Both the position numbers and the translations under genes were made by a program. Below are positions 41,777-45,076 of a stretch of DNA of 45,076 nucleotides, piece after piece (the first letter of the stretch is position 1; every line of letters starts with the position of its first letter). The DNA comes from Planctomycetota bacterium (GTDB lineage Bacteria; Planctomycetota; UBA1135; GCA-002748355): contig DROQ01000134.1 in the NCBI GenBank assembly GCA_011321845.1, positions 74,891 through 119,966 of the forward strand. Reading direction: 5' to 3'. The notes beneath the pieces are model-generated. The model saw only the letters and a list, made by a program, of their open reading frames with translations, searched no databases and had not been told where the DNA came from.

Positions 41777-44700
41777 ACCAGGGCGTAGCTGTCCAGGGAG
41801 GGAGTGACTGGTGGGTTGGTCTGGACGTTGTTCTCGAAGATGAAGCGGAAGTTCATCCGCTTGAGGTCCCTGGGCTCCATGTAGGCCTTTTTGAGGAAAT
41901 TGGGATCTTGCAGCTTGTTGGGGTCCTGGACGTATGGGGTCAGGCGACCGGAGTACTGGTAGGTCCACTTGTCGGGGGAGGAGAGGTTGGGGATCCGGAT
42001 GTGGGCGTCCCCAGCTACCGTGGGATCGAGGAGTTCCATGGGGCTGATGCCCCGGCCCGCGTCGGCCCCCCGAAACTCGATAAGGATCTTGGTCCCGTTG
42101 GGGAGGGCGGAGGGAGGAGGCTCGGTGATGGAGTCGAACTGGATTCGGTTTCCGTTCTGGATCGTGTAGGGACCGAGACGAGGATCCTTCTGGGGATTGT
42201 TCCTCGCGGCGAAATGGGGATCCCCGAGATCGAAGAAGCCCGAAGTGGCAACCGAGATCCGCTTCTGGAAGGCGATGCGGATCCAATAAAAGGTGTTGTC
42301 TCCCCAGCGTGTGGGACGCTTGGTAATGGGGTTCCAGCCCCCCCGGGCGAATTGCTGGGCGGCGGGGTTGACCGTCTTGATGTTGTTTTGTCCCAAAAAG
42401 CCCCCCGCGCTGTAAGCCCGGAAATTGGGGAAGGGAGAGGAGAGGGCCGTAATCGAGACCTGCCAGCCGTTGGCCCCAGTGGCCTTCCAGGGGTTGTTCC
42501 TGGGCAGGTCGGGATCATCCACAAAGGACCAGAAATCCGCCAGGAGAGGAAGGGCGATCGTGCCCACTCTCCCATCCTCCTGCCTCCAATTCCGGGAGAA
42601 CCTCGGAGTCTGAGAATCCCACTTTCCCTGCTTGAAGGGACTGATGACGTCGGGGCGTCCTCCTCCTCCCCCCCGGAGGCTGAGGCGCTCATCCCGCCAG
42701 ACCAGGTAGGGTTTTTTGAAGGTGGGCAGGGGCAGATAACGCCGCTTCTTGTTGGGTTCGAAGATCGAGTCCGAATGCTTGAAGACCATGGAGCGATCCT
42801 GGAAGGCGACGTGAGGGGCCGGCCTGGCCTCGATCTTTTTTTTGTCCCAGGCGCTGGAGGCGTCGGGTCTCATGTCCCTGGCATAGTTGTGAAAGAACTC
42901 CTGCACAAGCCCCGAGGAGAAGAAGGGGCTGAAGCCTCCCGCCCCGATGCAGGGGTTGGGGCGCCGCTCGCTGTGTCCCAGGAAGAGTGTCACCCGGTCG
43001 AAGATGTCAAAGCTCGTTTTCGGCGCCGAAGCCGTAGCCTGGAAAGGAGCCCACCACATCTGCTCGACATCCAGGTTGAAATCGAAGGGGTCCGTACGCG
43101 AGAGCGAGAGGTCCAGCTCTCTCCAAACCGTTTGCAAGCGGCAGCCGTAGGGGCTCAGCGGGTTCTGGATCGGTTGCAAAAAGACGGTGGAGGCCGTGAG
43201 CGGAGCCGCCAGCCCTACCGGACAGTAGCTGAGACTGCCGCCCGGGTCCGGGGCCTGGTTGAAATCATCGGCGTGGACCGTATGCCGTGAGGTCGGCCGT
43301 CCCTGCATCTTCCCCCCGATCAGGGTGAAGGCTCCGAAGAAATCGGGGATCCCCCCCTTGCTCTCGTCCTCATCCCGCGTTTGGAAACGCCGGACCAGGT
43401 TCACGACCCGGTTGTTGGGGAAGATGGGGCTCCCCTTGTTGTTCCTTCCCGTTTCGATGAAAAAGGGCATGCTGACGTTTTGCTGAATCGGAGAGCCGCG
43501 CCTGGCTTGGAACTGCAGGTCGATGGGATTGTTCGAAAAGTCCCGGATGCCCCGGGACCCTCCGATCAGATGGAGGTAGTAAGGCAGGTTCTTCTTGCGG
43601 AACGCGTCGTCGAGATACAAACCCAGAGGGGGAGTGAGGCGGACCGTCGTGGCCGAACCGTCCTCGTCGAAGACCTGGGCGTAGATCAGTCCTGGGGTCC
43701 CTTTTTTCGGATCCAGGGCCTCGGAGGCGCTGGGGCTTACCGAGAGGATCATCGAATCGGACGAGGTCACCGTTTCGATCCGGATGGGTTTGCTGAAGCG
43801 CAGCAAAAGGGAAGCGAAGGGTGAAACCCTCTTGTTGGGCTCATAGGGCCGCCCCGGGATCTGATCCACCTTGGGGCTGAAGGACAGGAAGTATTCGGGC
43901 CGGTCCCTGCTGCCGTTGAACTCGGTGGAGAGGACGATGACGGGGGCGTTCTCCATGAGCCACTGGTCGAGCAGCTTGGGGTCGGTGGGAAAATCCTTGC
44001 GCTTGGAGGGATCCAGGGGTTCGAAGAATCGGACTTCGTCCACCTGGACCGTCACATGTTGGACCTTGGGGTCGCCCCTGTCCTCCTCCGGGTCGGCGAC
44101 GATCTGGGCCTGGGCCACAGGGTCCCCCCCCGAGCCAGGGAGGAAGAGCTTGATCACGTCCCCCCGGTCCAGCTCATGAAGGACCCCTCCCTTGAAGATC
44201 CTGAGCCGTTGGAGGGCCTGGCCCAGGCGCTCCACCTTCTCGAGCCTCATGGGGATCTCCCCGATCAGCCGGGGCGGCACCACGTCCCGAACAAAGCCGT
44301 TGGAGATGCCCAGGCTGTTGTCGTTTTTGTTGGCCGAACGAAAATCCCGGATGATGGCCTTGCGACCGGAGAGATTGGTTCCCAGGAAGCCACCCTGGTT
44401 CCGCTCCCGAAACCCTCGCAGCCGCAGTGGCCCCTCGAGGGTCAGGGCGATGCGGATGTTGGCCCCGGTGGAATTGCTGCTGGCCGGGAGCCCGCTGGAG
44501 TTGTTGGGCACATTCAGCAGAGTCCCCTCGGATCCCAGGAGGACGGGGTCGAGAACGACCTCCGCGCCGTGGTAGGCGATCCGCGTGGGAATCAAGCGGA
44601 AGTCTCCCACAGGGTTCGTGTCGGTAGGGTCTCCCAGGATCTCCAGGAGTTGGATGGCCTCGGGGTTCTTGATGCCGACCACCCGGCCCGCCTTGTCCTT

Positions 44701-45076
44701 GGCCAGGAAGAAGTCTTCGTTGAGCCCCAGGTCCTTGTTGAAGCGCAGCCGGATTCCCCCGTTCCGGGGCGCGACCGAAAAGGGCTTTTTTTTCGTGTCC
44801 TGCCCATAGGCTCCGGGAGTCAGTCGGATCACATTTCGGTCCAAAGCTCCGAAGGCTGAGAGGAACTGCGGGCTTCCGATGATTCTCGTGATGACCAGCT
44901 TGGGTTGCAGGGTTCCCGGATCGAAACCATCGAAGTCGTAGGTGATGCTCTGGTCCGGGATGTTGTCGTTCCCGCTGCGCTGGTCCTGGATGTCGGGGCC
45001 GACCAGGACATCCTTCTGGTAGAGACGGATCGAGGTCTTCCCGTTGGGTTGGGCGACCAGCCCGTAGACGTCGGCC
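41758..45076 (-). CDS. Large secreted-type protein with Ig-like (SbsA/Big_5-like) segments, 5' end beyond window
   Basis: About 1105 residues are visible and the frame stays open to the right edge, so the N-terminus is missing; the TTG at 44844 is not a start, since the reading continues upstream with similar sequence. Several segments follow the SbsA/Big_5 Ig-like pattern: LLLRFSKPIRIETV, a central beta stretch, then LPYYLHLIGGSRGIRDFSNN. The rest is rich in Asn, Pro, Asp and Gly, with few cysteines and no enzyme motif. The sequence resembles large surface or exported structural proteins of planctomycetes. The gene ends IYRIGG-like (VYRIGG) after SLDSYAL. It overlaps the GT2 gene by 19 bases at the 3' end. 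The function is unknown. Confidence 0.8.
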   Translation of the reverse strand, partial: ADVYGLVAQPNGKTSIRLYQKDVLVGPDIQDQRSGNDNIPDQSITYDFDGFDPGTLQPKLVITRIIGSPQFLSAFGALDRNVIRLTPGAYGQDTKKKPFSVAPRNGGIRLRFNKDLGLNEDFFLAKDKAGRVVGIKNPEAIQLLEILGDPTDTNPVGDFRLIPTRIAYHGAEVVLDPVLLGSEGTLLNVPNNSSGLPASSNSTGANIRIALTLEGPLRLRGFRERNQGGFLGTNLSGRKAIIRDFRSANKNDNSLGISNGFVRDVVPPRLIGEIPMRLEKVERLGQALQRLRIFKGGVLHELDRGDVIKLFLPGSGGDPVAQAQIVADPEEDRGDPKVQHVTVQVDEVRFFEPLDPSKRKDFPTDPKLLDQWLMENAPVIVLSTEFNGSRDRPEYFLSFSPKVDQIPGRPYEPNKRVSPFASLLLRFSKPIRIETVTSSDSMILSVSPSASEALDPKKGTPGLIYAQVFDEDGSATTVRLTPPLGLYLDDAFRKKNLPYYLHLIGGSRGIRDFSNNPIDLQFQARRGSPIQQNVSMPFFIETGRNNKGSPIFPNNRVVNLVRRFQTRDEDESKGGIPDFFGAFTLIGGKMQGRPTSRHTVHADDFNQAPDPGGSLSYCPVGLAAPLTASTVFLQPIQNPLSPYGCRLQTVWRELDLSLSRTDPFDFNLDVEQMWWAPFQATASAPKTSFDIFDRVTLFLGHSERRPNPCIGAGGFSPFFSSGLVQEFFHNYARDMRPDASSAWDKKKIEARPAPHVAFQDRSMVFKHSDSIFEPNKKRRYLPLPTFKKPYLVWRDERLSLRGGGGGRPDVISPFKQGKWDSQTPRFSRNWRQEDGRVGTIALPLLADFWSFVDDPDLPRNNPWKATGANGWQVSITALSSPFPNFRAYSAGGFLGQNNIKTVNPAAQQFARGGWNPITKRPTRWGDNTFYWIRIAFQKRISVATSGFFDLGDPHFAARNNPQKDPRLGPYTIQNGNRIQFDSITEPPPSALPNGTKILIEFRGADAGRGISPMELLDPTVAGDAHIRIPNLSSPDKWTYQYSGRLTPYVQDPNKLQDPNFLKKAYMEPRDLKRMNFRFIFENNVQTNPPVTPSLDSYALVYRIGG

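Overview
This 45 kb window is GC-rich, gene-dense bacterial chromosome. No plasmid, phage or transposase genes are seen. The gene content points to a planctomycete-like (PVC-group) heterotroph or facultative respirer. The clues are a DUF6797-type secreted protein paired with a PA14-like c-type cytochrome, a secreted subtilase with FGTGC-type C-terminal modules, an ELWxxDGT repeat protein, and abundant CXXCH cytochromes. This assignment is inference from family distribution, not from a marker gene; there is no rRNA or tRNA in the window.

Left part (1-9.8 kb): the 5' part of a secreted ELWxxDGT repeat protein (-), a 766-base gap, a lipoprotein-like M14 zinc carboxypeptidase (+), then a tightly overlapped arginine operon on the minus strand (argH, a stand-alone GNAT acetyltransferase resembling short N-acetylglutamate synthases, argJ). 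Divergent from it is a two-gene redox unit (FAD/NAD(P) oxidoreductase plus a membrane NapH-like polyferredoxin). A convergent rsmJ follows.

Middle part (9.8-29 kb): a soluble TPR-histidine kinase-receiver hybrid is followed 5 bases later by a secreted PhoD-like phosphatase. Next come the DUF6797 protein and a five-haem cytochrome, two secreted or anchored proteins of unknown role, a Gfo/Idh/MocA oxidoreductase and an overlapping multi-spanning ArnT/GT-C-like membrane protein. On the minus strand lie a DnaJ-family co-chaperone with a half-sized zinc finger, its CbpM-like partner, and a 913-residue secreted subtilisin-like protease with an intrinsic terminator.

Right part (29-45 kb): a four-gene plus-strand cluster looks like a trans-envelope electron conduit. 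It contains a ferredoxin/flavin/cytochrome-b fusion in the inner membrane, a 23-haem cytochrome, a beta-barrel-like outer-membrane protein and a 16-haem cytochrome. The first three genes overlap by ATGA. The cluster ends in a regular array of palindromic repeats that fills the whole gap to the next, convergent gene. After the array comes an exopolysaccharide locus: a CpsD-like ATPase and a Wzz/GumC-like chain-length protein on the minus strand, divergent from a polyprenyl-phosphate sugar transferase and a GT2 glycosyltransferase. The last gene is a very large secreted-type protein running off the right edge.

The observations most worth following up are the porin-cytochrome-like cluster (39 c-type haem motifs in two proteins) and the 26-base-period hairpin array at 36322-36516.
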